DNA of 25,490 bases from a virus, in the IMG/VR virus record IMGVR_UViG_3300031140_000040, positions 1-25,490 of that record, one strand, 5' to 3'. Below are positions 1-8,688 of this stretch, one piece after another; the stretch's first letter is position 1; each line of letters opens with the position of its first letter. Under the pieces are notes generated by a model. It worked only from the letters and a program-made list of their open reading frames with translations, had not been told where the DNA came from and did no database searches. The translations under genes were made by a program, and so were the position numbers.

Positions 1-150
1 TCCGTTATCCGTATACTGCATCAATAGATTAGCTCTATGGTAATGTACCATAAACTTAATCTGACGATTAGATATATCAGAATCATCAGAAGCAACACCT
101 CCAGAGACTATGTTTTTTATGTTGTATGTTATTTCGTTTAATGTAGCCAT
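1..150 (-). CDS. Virion-type protein, N-terminal part (runs off the left edge)
   Basis: The ATG is at 150-148 and the frame stays open to position 1, giving the first 50 residues (begins MATLNEITYNIKNIVSGG). The start resembles the N-termini of structural proteins encoded downstream of the capsid genes in Bacteroidota phages; that is a recollection of family appearance, not a search result. It is the most distal gene visible in the minus-strand head operon, separated from the connector-like gene by a hairpin at 166-204. A connector, ring or tail-related role is inferred from position only. The C-terminus is missing from the window. Confidence 0.7.
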   Translation of the reverse strand, partial: MATLNEITYNIKNIVSGGVASDDSDISNRQIKFMVHYHRANLLMQYTDNG

Positions 151-165
151 AATATCTTTTTAATA

Positions 166-204
166 AGAAAGGGTAAAGCAAGGAAACCCTACTCTACCCT
201 TTCT
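166..204 (-). terminator. Hairpin between two virion genes
   Basis: A perfect 10-bp stem (AGAAAGGGTA at 166-175, TACCCTTTCT at 195-204) encloses a 19-nt loop. It lies in the 79-nt gap between the stop of the connector-like gene and the start of the next gene. Read on the minus strand the stem is followed by TATTAAAAAG, not a clean U-tract, so a weak terminator, a processing site or an mRNA-stability hairpin are all possible. Confidence 0.5.
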
Positions 205-229
205 AGAAAGCAGGGAGCAAAAAGCATCT

Positions 230-847
230 TTAAACTCGTCGTTCAGTTATTTCAGCCTGAATCATTTGGTATCTTGGGTCTCCCAGTGTTCCCAAGACTT
301 TACGAGCAGCAATCTGACACACTTCTTCGTGTGTATGAGCGCTTAAATCTTCTATATTCGTAGTGTACTTTAAGTACTTTACTATAACTTCCTTCATTCC
401 TTTCCATCCTTGAAAGAATATATGCCCCATCTGCATGTAAGCAATAGGATACTCTTCGTTGTACTTATTGAAAGGGTCGTTAGAGTACGCTGTTATATCA
501 GATAACTGAATAATCTTAACACTAATGTACGGATTCTTTCTAGTGTGTATGGCTAGTATCTTAGAGTAAACATAATCAAGCTCCGTTTCAGGTACGTCCC
601 AAAACTCACCCCCAGCAGACTCTAAATCAATCTGAGGAGACGTAGTACCAGCCACCATTTCAGACCTAACTAGATTCTGTAGTTTATCTCTAGAATCTTG
701 ACTAGTCTCAAACGATAGATAATATTGTTGAGCAAACTCATCAACAGCCATTTCAACAAACCCATCTATATCAGTATTTGATAAGTAGGCAGCATCCTCT
801 CTGTCTATGATTAATCTTACTCTATCCCTTGCGGTCTCTACAGTCAT
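230..847 (-). CDS. Probable head-tail connector (adaptor) protein
   Basis: This 205-aa protein is mostly polar with predicted helical ends. The pattern DPFNKYNEEYP (about residues 124-134), then an aromatic-rich strand (YMQMGHIFFQGW), then THEEVCQIAARKVLGTLGDPRY near the C-terminus resembles ring or connector-type proteins of Bacteroidota phages, where a HEEIVDIAVR-like helix followed by a DPR motif is common. That family link is from memory of such proteins. It lies 5 nt after the preceding gene in the head operon, downstream of portal, scaffold and capsid, where head-completion proteins are expected. Start ATG 847-845; no competing start nearby. A role in joining the portal to the tail is inferred. 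Confidence 0.6.
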   Translation of the reverse strand: MTVETARDRVRLIIDREDAAYLSNTDIDGFVEMAVDEFAQQYYLSFETSQDSRDKLQNLVRSEMVAGTTSPQIDLESAGGEFWDVPETELDYVYSKILAIHTRKNPYISVKIIQLSDITAYSNDPFNKYNEEYPIAYMQMGHIFFQGWKGMKEVIVKYLKYTTNIEDLSAHTHEEVCQIAARKVLGTLGDPRYQMIQAEITERRV

Positions 848-852
848 TGTTG

Positions 853-1530
853 TTATTTTTTAGAAGCAACCTTACCTTTAGCTGGTTTAGTTTCACCTCT
901 TATTTCATGCTTCAAGATAGCTAAAATATCTTTGTTATCTTTTAACCAAACTAACACCTGTTCCTCGTTAGTTCCGATAGCTTCTTTACCATAATAGAAC
1001 GTTTCGTTCTTATAGTTTATCTTCTTAGCCTTCAACGCTTCCATGATGAACACTCTAAGTTCCTTCTCTGGGTCAAAATGAACCTCCATGAATTTAGCGT
1101 GGTCACTTTGAGCTACATTAATTGCTTTAGCTCTTAACACATCTAAGCTAGCATTAAGGTTAAAACGACTTAATGTTGCGAATACTTTCACATCAGAGTC
1201 TGACATTTTAGCTGCTTCAATAATAGCCTGAGCAGAAGTTAACGTCTCTTTAGTATCAGCTTCTTCTTTTTCTTGTATATCAATACGAGTCCAAGCAGCT
1301 AATATAGATGGATGACTCTTTAACCATTCGTCTGTTATTACATCTCCTTCTATAGAGGTGTTTAAGATGAATGAGGCACGACTTGTAACAAACTGCTGTT
1401 CTAGTCCGTTTACATCTTTTAACTCGTGCAGTCTTCCTGATTTGTCTTTGTAAGCACTACCAAAATTAAAGTTACTAATTTTAGAATATTTGTTGTGCTT
1501 GTAATGAATAAGGTTTTTTGTAATCTCCAT
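853..1530 (-). CDS. Unrecognised virion-operon protein
   Basis: I do not recognise this 225-aa protein. It starts MEITKNLIHY and has a short aromatic and basic N-terminus, a central helical part rich in Glu and Ala (about residues 85-150), and a lysine-rich tail ending KPAKGKVASKK. There is no signal peptide, membrane segment or cysteine. It is the first gene after a strong intrinsic terminator at 1555-1582, so it is either transcribed by read-through from the capsid genes or from its own promoter. It sits 5 nt upstream of the connector-like gene, which suggests a head-completion or internal virion role; this is positional inference only. Confidence 0.65.
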   Translation of the reverse strand: MEITKNLIHYKHNKYSKISNFNFGSAYKDKSGRLHELKDVNGLEQQFVTSRASFILNTSIEGDVITDEWLKSHPSILAAWTRIDIQEKEEADTKETLTSAQAIIEAAKMSDSDVKVFATLSRFNLNASLDVLRAKAINVAQSDHAKFMEVHFDPEKELRVFIMEALKAKKINYKNETFYYGKEAIGTNEEQVLVWLKDNKDILAILKHEIRGETKPAKGKVASKK

Positions 1531-1554
1531 GCTTGCTTTTTTTTGTTGTTAGTT

Positions 1555-1582
1555 AAAAAACACCCCCTCCGAAGAAGGGGTG
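1555..1582 (-). terminator. Intrinsic terminator with UUCG loop, inside the virion gene block
   Basis: Read on the minus strand, CACCCCTTC-TTCG-GAGGGGGTG is followed by TTTTTT (plus-strand 1555-1560 is AAAAAA). The stem has 9 pairs including one G-U that would be a C-A mismatch on the plus strand, so the hairpin is complete only in the minus-strand RNA. It lies between the decoration-like gene and the 225-aa gene. It probably lowers transcription of downstream genes relative to the highly needed capsid proteins. Confidence 0.85.
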
Positions 1583-1607
1583 AATATTATTTAGTTATTT
1601 AAAACTA

Positions 1608-2051
1608 TTAAGCGAATTTAACTCCGTTTGCAGCGTCACAAGCACCAGAAACAAACCAGCTTACACCGTCTGAAACTAATTCTAGAGCATCACCAGGAAC
1701 GGCAGTTGTCATAACTCGAATCTTAACGTCTGTTGAAGCAGCTTCATCGCCAGTTCCAGCACCATCAAGAATCAATCCTACAAACTTATCTGCAGCAGCA
1801 GCTTGAGCTATCTCTACAATAGCAGTAGATTCAGCACAGATAAACTTAAAGTTGCATCCAGCAATAGGAGCAGGTAAAGTTATAACGTGAGCTACAGCAC
1901 CGTTTGTATAGACAACAGAACCAGACTCTTCTTGAGTAAGAACTTTAGCTACAGAAGTTGTTAGAACATTTTTCAATGTACCGCGTGAACGTAGTAAGTA
2001 ATTACCAGTTGCGGATTTTTCGTATTGCTTAAGGTATTTTTCTTCAGCCAT
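1608..2051 (-). CDS. Capsid decoration or head-fibre-like protein
   Basis: This 147-aa protein is Ala, Gly, Thr and Val rich and appears to be nearly all beta. It has a short polar N-arm (MAEEKYLKQYEKSATGNYLL), then LTQEESGSVVYTNG (about residues 38-51), ITLPAPIAGCNFKFIC (about 57-72) and LELVSDGVSWFVSGAC (about 123-138). The 'tolerates a gap, then TLPAP.aG..FkFI ... SDG..W.vsG' layout is common in small beta-domain proteins encoded next to phage capsid genes. It directly follows the major capsid gene, 30 nt away, and precedes a strong terminator, so the two are probably made together in large amounts. Function is inferred from composition and position. Confidence 0.6.
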   Translation of the reverse strand: MAEEKYLKQYEKSATGNYLLRSRGTLKNVLTTSVAKVLTQEESGSVVYTNGAVAHVITLPAPIAGCNFKFICAESTAIVEIAQAAAADKFVGLILDGAGTGDEAASTDVKIRVMTTAVPGDALELVSDGVSWFVSGACDAANGVKFA

Positions 2052-2081
2052 TTTATTTGTATTTAAAAGTTTTTGTTAAAA

Positions 2082-3530
2082 TTAAATTGTTAATCCAGCA
2101 GGCATAATTACACCGCAAGATTGTGGGTTACGAATAATGATACCAGATTCAGATAAGATATGACATTCGAAAGTATCATTCCCGTTAGCAGCCATCATTG
2201 AAGAAGGGTCGTTAGGGTTAATCATACCAGGAACATATTTCTTAACATAGTTTCTGTTGTATCCTTCAGCACCTTTAGAGATAAGCTCTACGTTAGCTAC
2301 ACCATCTTGAACACTCATATCCATAACTACCATTAAACCTGATAATTGTGCAGTGTTAAATCCAGTACCAGAAATACCTGAAGTCATTGTAGCAACATTA
2401 GGGTCATCGAAACATGGATTGTGTACCAATTTGATGTTGTTACCTAAAGCAGAGTAAGAAGTAAAGTTAGTTCCTACAGCTACACCTTCACCAGATTTAG
2501 ATGCAATTAAGCTAGAAGCAGAACCCATTGTTGCCAAGTGAGCAGTCATAGCTTGTTGGAATTGAATCATTCCTTGCATTCCAGTAAATACTACATATTC
2601 GTTACCAGTTGCCTTTAAAGAACTTAAAGATAAAGTACCGATGAACTTCAATAACTCACCTTCAGTGATACCAAGACCAGCAGTAGTGAATTGATTAGCT
2701 GAAGCGATTTGAGCTAAGATTCCGTCACCCATGATTGGAAGACCGTTAGCAACTGAACCAGAATCACCAGGATATTGAATATCTCCAGATACAGAAGATT
2801 TACCAAACCAACGATTCAATTCAAGTTCGTACATGAATTGGTCAGTCATTTGTTGCTCCTTAGTAAAGTACCATAGTCTGTGACCATTGTGCTCAACCCA
2901 AGTAACATCATGTAAATCAATACCATTAATCTTACACTTTCTACGAGAAAGAGTTAAGTGGTTTCTGTGAGTTTCTGGGTAAGCATAACCTTCACCAACT
3001 TCATCACCTAATGAACCTTGTCCAAAAGCAGAACCAATTACTGCAACAACCTCTGTGTCAGCAGCAGAAGCACCAGCAGCAGAGAAATTAAAAGCATCAA
3101 TATGCTTAATTGTAACATCAGTACTTCCACCGTCAGCAGCGTCGATTGAACCTACAGCAGTTATTAATGCCGTAGCACCAGATTCGAAACGAATTACATC
3201 GTTTACGTTTAGCATACAGTATTCGTTAGCACCATCAGCACTTGAAATCTTGATAGTTCCAACAGTTCCAACAGAAGCATTGACAGCGTAAGCCGCATCA
3301 AGTCCAGCAGGAGCTTTATAACGTTGCATGATTTTCCACTCGAAAGAGCTTCCACCAATTACTTTTTCAGAAGCACCAAATCCTAGGCGTTCAAGTAAGT
3401 ACGTCATAGAGTAGCGAGGATACAATTCAATGATTTTCTTCGCAATCTCAGGGTACTTTAGCATATTGTTTACAAGGGAGTTGTCCGCTGTATTGTATGC
3501 TGGGTCATATTTTGCATTATAAACCTTCAT
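2082..3530 (-). CDS. Major capsid protein (HK97-fold expected)
   Basis: This 482-aa protein is the best capsid candidate: it follows TerL, portal and a scaffold-like gene in the standard head-gene order and precedes a decoration-like gene. The N-terminal arm is helical (MKVYNAKYDPAYNTADNSLV). The centre (about residues 80-180) is Ala, Gly, Ser and Thr rich, consistent with an inserted beta domain. It is followed by AFGQGSLGDEVGEGYAYPE (about 168-186), a pattern I associate with capsid proteins of marine and Bacteroidota phages. The C-terminal half carries IIRNPQSCGVIMPAGLTI at the end. Sequence alone does not prove the HK97 fold; a structure prediction would. No maturation-protease gene is visible in the window. 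Confidence 0.8.
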   Translation of the reverse strand: MKVYNAKYDPAYNTADNSLVNNMLKYPEIAKKIIELYPRYSMTYLLERLGFGASEKVIGGSSFEWKIMQRYKAPAGLDAAYAVNASVGTVGTIKISSADGANEYCMLNVNDVIRFESGATALITAVGSIDAADGGSTDVTIKHIDAFNFSAAGASAADTEVVAVIGSAFGQGSLGDEVGEGYAYPETHRNHLTLSRRKCKINGIDLHDVTWVEHNGHRLWYFTKEQQMTDQFMYELELNRWFGKSSVSGDIQYPGDSGSVANGLPIMGDGILAQIASANQFTTAGLGITEGELLKFIGTLSLSSLKATGNEYVVFTGMQGMIQFQQAMTAHLATMGSASSLIASKSGEGVAVGTNFTSYSALGNNIKLVHNPCFDDPNVATMTSGISGTGFNTAQLSGLMVVMDMSVQDGVANVELISKGAEGYNRNYVKKYVPGMINPNDPSSMMAANGNDTFECHILSESGIIIRNPQSCGVIMPAGLTI

Positions 3531-3573
3531 TTTTGTTTTGTTTATTAGTCGTTAATAATTAATTAAACATTAT

Positions 3574-4599
3574 TTAATTACTAAACTTACTCGGGTCAAA
3601 ACCTTTCTTCGGAGCTTCAAAGCTCTTAGATGAATGATTTTTCCTAGACGGTGATGTTATACCATCTAAAATACGAGACTTTCCTTGTTCTACGCCTTGC
3701 GTTCGAACCATTTTGAAAATCTTTTCTTTGTTTCTCCATAAGAAGGCAGCCTCCGCAACATTGGCATGAGTCTCAAACACTTCTTGGGCGAAATCCCCTT
3801 TGGTTATGTAATTATATAGTTGTTTCTTATCTTTCTGAGATACCTTCCCACCAAAGAACTCTTCTTTATCTTTAATAAAGCTTTGTAGTTCTTTACGTGA
3901 GTTCTTAGCACCCTCAGTTTTTTGTTGTTCAGATTCCTTTTCTTCCTTTCTAATTCTATCCTTCTCTCCGTGGATGTGCTTAGTAAGTTGTTGTCGAACT
4001 AATCCAGCTTCACGCTTTAATAATCCAGCATCTTGTAATCTGTCAACGGTATCTGCAATATCTTCATCTTCGTATTTTGCAGCACGCATATCAGCAATAA
4101 CTAAATCTTTATCACCCATCTCTAAGAATGAGTTTAGATTTTTAATTATATCGTTTTCTTGAACTGGAGGCTTCTGTAAGTCTTTTATCTTAGCGATAAA
4201 CTCTTCCTTACTTGTAGCTTCAACACCAGCTTCTTTACTTATTCCTTCCCAATCAAACTCAGCAGCAACTTCTTGTTCTGCATCGTTTTTAGTCTCAGCT
4301 TCGTCCCAGTCGTCATCAGACTCCTCAACTTCCACTTCTTCTTTGGTTGGCTCTTCCACTTCTTCTTCTTCAACTACTGGAGCTTCGTCTTCAATTTCAC
4401 CCCAAGAAAATCCATCTTCCTGGTTATCAGTTGTTTCCACTTCCTTAGTGTCTTCCGTGTTCGTGGTTAAACTCTCAGCTAGACTGGTAGCGTCATCGCC
4501 AGCACCACTTAAAAATGATGTTGGGTCAAACCCTCCGTCTTGCGTTGTTTCTTCTGAGCTGCTTAAAACCTCATCAATTAATTTGCTTTCTTCTGCCAT
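3574..4599 (-). CDS. Probable capsid scaffolding protein
   Basis: The 341-aa protein lies between portal and capsid, the usual place for a scaffold. Residues about 40-115 are extremely acidic (runs such as EEEEVEEPTKEEVEVEE) and look disordered. A helical, coiled-coil-like middle follows (about 185-290), and the last 40 residues are basic (SRILDGITSPSRKNHSSK), as in scaffolds whose basic tail contacts the capsid protein. The same short motif occurs at both ends: FDPTSF near residue 24 and FDPSKF at the C-terminus (KGFDPSKFSN). A TATCTTTG box just upstream may give it its own promoter. Not recognised by a specific family; the scaffold call is from order and composition. Confidence 0.65.
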   Translation of the reverse strand: MAEESKLIDEVLSSSEETTQDGGFDPTSFLSGAGDDATSLAESLTTNTEDTKEVETTDNQEDGFSWGEIEDEAPVVEEEEVEEPTKEEVEVEESDDDWDEAETKNDAEQEVAAEFDWEGISKEAGVEATSKEEFIAKIKDLQKPPVQENDIIKNLNSFLEMGDKDLVIADMRAAKYEDEDIADTVDRLQDAGLLKREAGLVRQQLTKHIHGEKDRIRKEEKESEQQKTEGAKNSRKELQSFIKDKEEFFGGKVSQKDKKQLYNYITKGDFAQEVFETHANVAEAAFLWRNKEKIFKMVRTQGVEQGKSRILDGITSPSRKNHSSKSFEAPKKGFDPSKFSN

Positions 4600-4621
4600 T
4601 TTGTTTGCTTTTAACTAGTTA

Positions 4622-4629
4622 CAAAGATA
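4622..4629 (-). promoter_or_regulatory. Candidate Bacteroidota -7 box before scaffold and capsid genes
   Basis: On the minus strand the sequence reads TATCTTTG, matching the Bacteroidota -7 consensus TAnnTTTG, about 22 nt before the scaffold ATG. I see no TTTG at the expected -33 position (that region is A-rich), so this is only half of a promoter. It would allow extra transcription of scaffold, capsid and decoration genes. Confidence 0.35.
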
Positions 4630-6885
4630 TTATTTTTTTTGTATACTTTTTTTGGCCTCCATTTTAGATTGATGTTCGTTGTCTTTGTCCTTTTGTTGTG
4701 AACTAAAGTCAGACTTAACCTTTTCTAAAACAAGTTTGTTTCTCTCTCTCGTATCATCCATATCTCTACTTGCATCAGAAGCAATCTCCTGAGCAGCGAT
4801 TCTAGCTTCTGCATTAATTTGAGCCACTTGGATTCTACCTTCAATATCCATTCTCTTAAGTTCGGTTTCTGCCTGAACTTTAGCTTGGTCAGCTTCTGCT
4901 TGTTGTTGTTGCATTTGTTGTTGTTGTTCTTGAGCACCAGCTTGTTCTTTCTTCATAGCATCTATACCCTGTTCTAATATAACTTGAGCTTCACTCATAG
5001 TATCTGCCTTCATAACTTTAAGGGCATCTAATAAAGTAATAGTACCTGATTGAAGAGCTGCTTGAGACATTTGCTGAACTTGAGTTTTAAGTGCATCATC
5101 TTTACCAGAATCTCCCATGAATATACCATAGTCATTTAAAGCTACATCAGGAAGGACGCTAAGCATCTTATATCCAGCATCTCCGAATATGAATGCTGCT
5201 TTCTTTCCGCCAGCCCAAGCTATCTTCATTAAGTTAGCAAGGTCTTCCATAACCTTCTTCTTAACTATGTTATGAGAAAATACCCAACCACCAGTTGATA
5301 TAGCAGACTGAGTTACAGACCTTTGCACGTTACCTACATATTCATACTGCTCTACAGCACCTTCTCTTTGTGGTGATACACCTGAAACCTGACCTGCGGT
5401 CTGTTCAAGCATTACCTTAAGGTTTATAAGTTGTTGAACAGATTGAGATAATGTAAAGTCAATTTGTTGGAATTGATTGAACGGTGCAGAGTCCCCACCC
5501 TCATCACGAGAGTTTATAGGAATAATACCATCATTCTTTAAGTGGTACATAACATCTTGCATATCCATACCTAAGTTCGTAGGCATCTGAGATACATCAT
5601 ATACTACTGCCTTACCCCCAGAACGAGCTAATGCTAATTCAATATGGTACATAACAATGTTATATAGCATTTGTATATGACTAAGAATGTCCATTAAACT
5701 AGTAGACTTACCTGTAGTGTGGTTGTATATAACACCAACATAAGATAAAGAAGTACTACCAGCATCATCTACAGAACGTATTTGATTAGGTCTTCTTCTA
5801 CAGTTTACTGTAATCTTCCCACCAATCATAGTTCCTTCCCATATATCATCTACATGTTTAGTTTCTATTACATCACCTTTTCTTGCTTTGTAATGTTCTC
5901 CTACAACTTTATGGAATGGGTGCTCTGGATTGTGTTTGTTTTCTGAAACCTTTACTCTAATGGTTTTTATGGATTTCCATTCTGCAGATACAACTCTAAC
6001 CTTTATGTTTTTGTAATCATCTACATCTACCCAATTAAATTGGCTATTCCATTTGTCTATGTTCTCAGAACCAGACTGACGCATATCTTCAAGTTCACGA
6101 ACATCTTCGTCATCAAACTCGTTTCTATATTCATCTAATATTTCATTTACGCTTAACCATCTTTCTTCACCTGCCCATTGAGCATCATCTAAGAAATCAC
6201 TTTCTATAGACTTATCGAATACGAATGTACGTGGGTCTACCCTTCTAAAGTAAGGGTCGCCATCTTTTACATATATCTTATAAAATTCCTTACCAGTTAC
6301 AAGTAAATCTCTCATCCCTTCATGGAACACTTTCTTCATCTTGTACTTCTCGCCTAAATAATCTAAACCATCCTTGATAGATTCTTCTACGACTTCCTTG
6401 TATTCAAATCTCATGAAATGGTCAATATCGTCAGGTATAGGGAAATCTTTATTGTCCATATCCAGCTCCATCCCATAACTATTCTCTAATTCGGAATTGA
6501 TTTCATTAAGCAAGTCATTAGCTATAAGAGAAACTTTAAACTGTTCCTTTCTAATCGCTGCATCCATGTTAATAGCAAATACACTCTTATCTAAAGGTCT
6601 ACTCAACTCTTCATTACATAGAAGGTCAATTTTATTTTTAGACAAAGGGTAATTCCCCATGGTTGCTGGAGATGTCATCTTATACTGCTCAGTCACATAA
6701 CTGTAATCATCATAGATTAAATCACCATTGTATAGTCTGTAGTTTCTAACATCCTTATCGTAACTACTGGTAGAGCCTTCTGCATTACTTTGCTCTAACT
6801 CTGCTACAATAGCTTTGATGTTTTTCTCACACCACTCTTCATTCTTTTCGCTATCTGGAACGAACTGTTTTGGAAAGTCACTCAT
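4630..6885 (-). CDS. Portal protein
   Basis: The 751-aa protein follows TerL with a 3-nt gap and precedes scaffold and capsid, the canonical portal position. Length and style match the long portals of Bacteroidota phages: a polar N-terminus with YRLYNGDLIYDDYSYV (about residues 49-64), a KVFHEGMRDLLVTGKEFYKIYV helix and strand pair (about 182-203) followed by RRVDPRTFVFDK, which is the typical 'g.ef..v......p.f.rvdPr.f..D' portal core. The last 110 residues are a Gln-rich coiled coil (QEQQQQMQQQQAEADQAK) extending to a Lys-rich end, as expected for a crown or barrel region. It forms the dodecameric DNA gate at one capsid vertex and binds terminase. Confidence 0.85.
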   Translation of the reverse strand: MSDFPKQFVPDSEKNEEWCEKNIKAIVAELEQSNAEGSTSSYDKDVRNYRLYNGDLIYDDYSYVTEQYKMTSPATMGNYPLSKNKIDLLCNEELSRPLDKSVFAINMDAAIRKEQFKVSLIANDLLNEINSELENSYGMELDMDNKDFPIPDDIDHFMRFEYKEVVEESIKDGLDYLGEKYKMKKVFHEGMRDLLVTGKEFYKIYVKDGDPYFRRVDPRTFVFDKSIESDFLDDAQWAGEERWLSVNEILDEYRNEFDDEDVRELEDMRQSGSENIDKWNSQFNWVDVDDYKNIKVRVVSAEWKSIKTIRVKVSENKHNPEHPFHKVVGEHYKARKGDVIETKHVDDIWEGTMIGGKITVNCRRRPNQIRSVDDAGSTSLSYVGVIYNHTTGKSTSLMDILSHIQMLYNIVMYHIELALARSGGKAVVYDVSQMPTNLGMDMQDVMYHLKNDGIIPINSRDEGGDSAPFNQFQQIDFTLSQSVQQLINLKVMLEQTAGQVSGVSPQREGAVEQYEYVGNVQRSVTQSAISTGGWVFSHNIVKKKVMEDLANLMKIAWAGGKKAAFIFGDAGYKMLSVLPDVALNDYGIFMGDSGKDDALKTQVQQMSQAALQSGTITLLDALKVMKADTMSEAQVILEQGIDAMKKEQAGAQEQQQQMQQQQAEADQAKVQAETELKRMDIEGRIQVAQINAEARIAAQEIASDASRDMDDTRERNKLVLEKVKSDFSSQQKDKDNEHQSKMEAKKSIQKK

Positions 6886-6888
6886 TTT

Positions 6889-8688
6889 TTATTTTTTATA
6901 TGGAACTAATCTTCCGTTTTCTCTTTTATAATATACAAAGCCTAAATTCCCTTGTACTTGTTCATCTCTTTTTACTTGCTTATCGTATAAGTCAATGTCG
7001 TGTACTAAACATAAACCAAAGGCTATCGCCCTATCCGTGTTACGTAACCCATAACTACCAAGTTCATCTAGTAAATCTACAAACCAAATATCACCACAAT
7101 TCTCCTCTATATAGTTCTCCATGAATTGTTCCATCACTGCTTTAGTGTGTTTATTCATTTGAAGACCGTACCTATTCCTGTTAACAGTTTTAGGTGAGTG
7201 AGCTGTTGTTGGTCTCTCTTTTAAATATTGTTTTCCTCCTGCTCTCTGGAAATATCCAATGATTCCAATACGAGTGAACTCAATCAGCATTTTCGCATTG
7301 TAATATACGGCTAATTTTAGACACCCATCCCAGAACTCTTCTGCTGTGTCTGGACGCTCTGTATACTCAGCAATAGGGTAGTTTCCAGCTATCTCCATGT
7401 TATAGAATCGTCTAAAGATAATAGCACTCCCTAAAGAGGAAGTTGACGACTCATCCTGGTCATACGAATCAATTCCACCTATATCTAAACCTTTAAGTTC
7501 AGTGTTTGGGTGTGCTAATATCTTATATGGACCATTCCTATCAAGAACAAACTTGACTTGCATTCCTTCGGCTTCCCATTCTAGTCTACCGCTTTGTATC
7601 TGACCTTGCAAATCTTCACTACTTAGTATCTCACTTCGTTGTGCGTTTATCTTAGCCACGTTAAATCTAGAGTTCTTAGTTTGTAAGAAAGCTTCTTCTA
7701 CGGATAATGGGTAATTTTGTAATTCTAGGTTGTATCCTTTCTGATTACCTGCCTTATGTAGTTGTTCTCTTCTGTCTTTAAGAGCTTTTGTAGCCCCGTC
7801 ATTATCTGAAGTACCTGTCTTTATATCAAAGAATCCATGATAACACATGGAAGCAGGAATAAACATAGGTATAAGGTTAAAGGCATCAGCATTATAATAC
7901 ATCTCCATGAAATCCTTAGAGGCTGCTTCAATATCTCCACCCGTTCCACCAATAATAGGAACTCCATACTGGACATTCCCATCCATGAAACAAGCCTTAG
8001 ATGACATATAAGCGTTAAGCAACTCTTTGAATTCCCCAGCTTCCTCAAATACCATCACAGAAAGACGTTCACCCTTATATACTTCAGGATTACTCATCGT
8101 TCTACAGTGTATAACAGATTGAAATCCATCTACACCCCATTTACCTTCTTTGTCTTTTATTTTATAACCAGATTTAAGAACTTCCTCACCTTCTTTAAGT
8201 GTTGAGTGTCTAAAATTGGAGTTTTGATTGTTGAGTCCTGCTTTCACCTTATCAAAGAAGGATGTAGCAGTCACCTGAAGCCCTGCGGCTACCCCTACGT
8301 GGTTGTACGGATAGAATGTGTATTCGTGTGCCAGGATACCAGAGTTCATGTAAGAGAACCCCTTATCTCTAGCCTTGATAACAATCATTCCTTTCTCTTC
8401 TTCCTTGCATGTATCGAACAAGTCAAAGTAATGCTTGTCCATATCTCTATACCAAGGAGCGATAAGAGTCTTACGACTGTTACCCTTGACACCATCACTA
8501 CCTAAAATTTTATAGAAGTTTAAATAATAATAGTGCTTACCAGTGATTCGTGGCATGCCTTTGGGTGCGAACCCGAACTTACACCTCTCAATCTGTTCGT
8601 CCCAATACTCCCTGAAAGAAACACTCTCTGGATTTAAGGTAGGAACACCTTCATAAATTAAAGGTTGATACTTCTTTGCATCAAACAT
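6889..8688 (-). CDS. terL: Terminase large subunit (packaging ATPase-nuclease)
   Basis: This 599-aa protein is the DNA-packaging motor. The ATPase domain shows an atypical P-loop, KARDKGFSYMNSG (residues 105-117), lacking the usual GK[ST], as in many Bacteroidota phage terminases. The Walker B is VMVFEEAGEF (211-220, with E215 and E216), and GGTGG (247-251) fits the coupling motif. YPLSVEEAFLQ (326-336) is the classic linker between ATPase and nuclease. The RNase H-like nuclease starts at GLDIGGIDSYDQD (400-412). It overlaps the preceding gene by 8 nt and is followed 3 nt later by portal. The start MFDAKKYQ fits this overlap; a start further upstream is not needed. Confidence 0.9.
   Translation of the reverse strand: MFDAKKYQPLIYEGVPTLNPESVSFREYWDEQIERCKFGFAPKGMPRITGKHYYYLNFYKILGSDGVKGNSRKTLIAPWYRDMDKHYFDLFDTCKEEEKGMIVIKARDKGFSYMNSGILAHEYTFYPYNHVGVAAGLQVTATSFFDKVKAGLNNQNSNFRHSTLKEGEEVLKSGYKIKDKEGKWGVDGFQSVIHCRTMSNPEVYKGERLSVMVFEEAGEFKELLNAYMSSKACFMDGNVQYGVPIIGGTGGDIEAASKDFMEMYYNADAFNLIPMFIPASMCYHGFFDIKTGTSDNDGATKALKDRREQLHKAGNQKGYNLELQNYPLSVEEAFLQTKNSRFNVAKINAQRSEILSSEDLQGQIQSGRLEWEAEGMQVKFVLDRNGPYKILAHPNTELKGLDIGGIDSYDQDESSTSSLGSAIIFRRFYNMEIAGNYPIAEYTERPDTAEEFWDGCLKLAVYYNAKMLIEFTRIGIIGYFQRAGGKQYLKERPTTAHSPKTVNRNRYGLQMNKHTKAVMEQFMENYIEENCGDIWFVDLLDELGSYGLRNTDRAIAFGLCLVHDIDLYDKQVKRDEQVQGNLGFVYYKRENGRLVPYKK

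Noticed and set aside
4273-4618. Plus-strand frames opposite the scaffold gene
   Set aside because: They are reverse readings of the acidic repeats in the scaffold gene, with Ser/Phe-rich low-complexity products.
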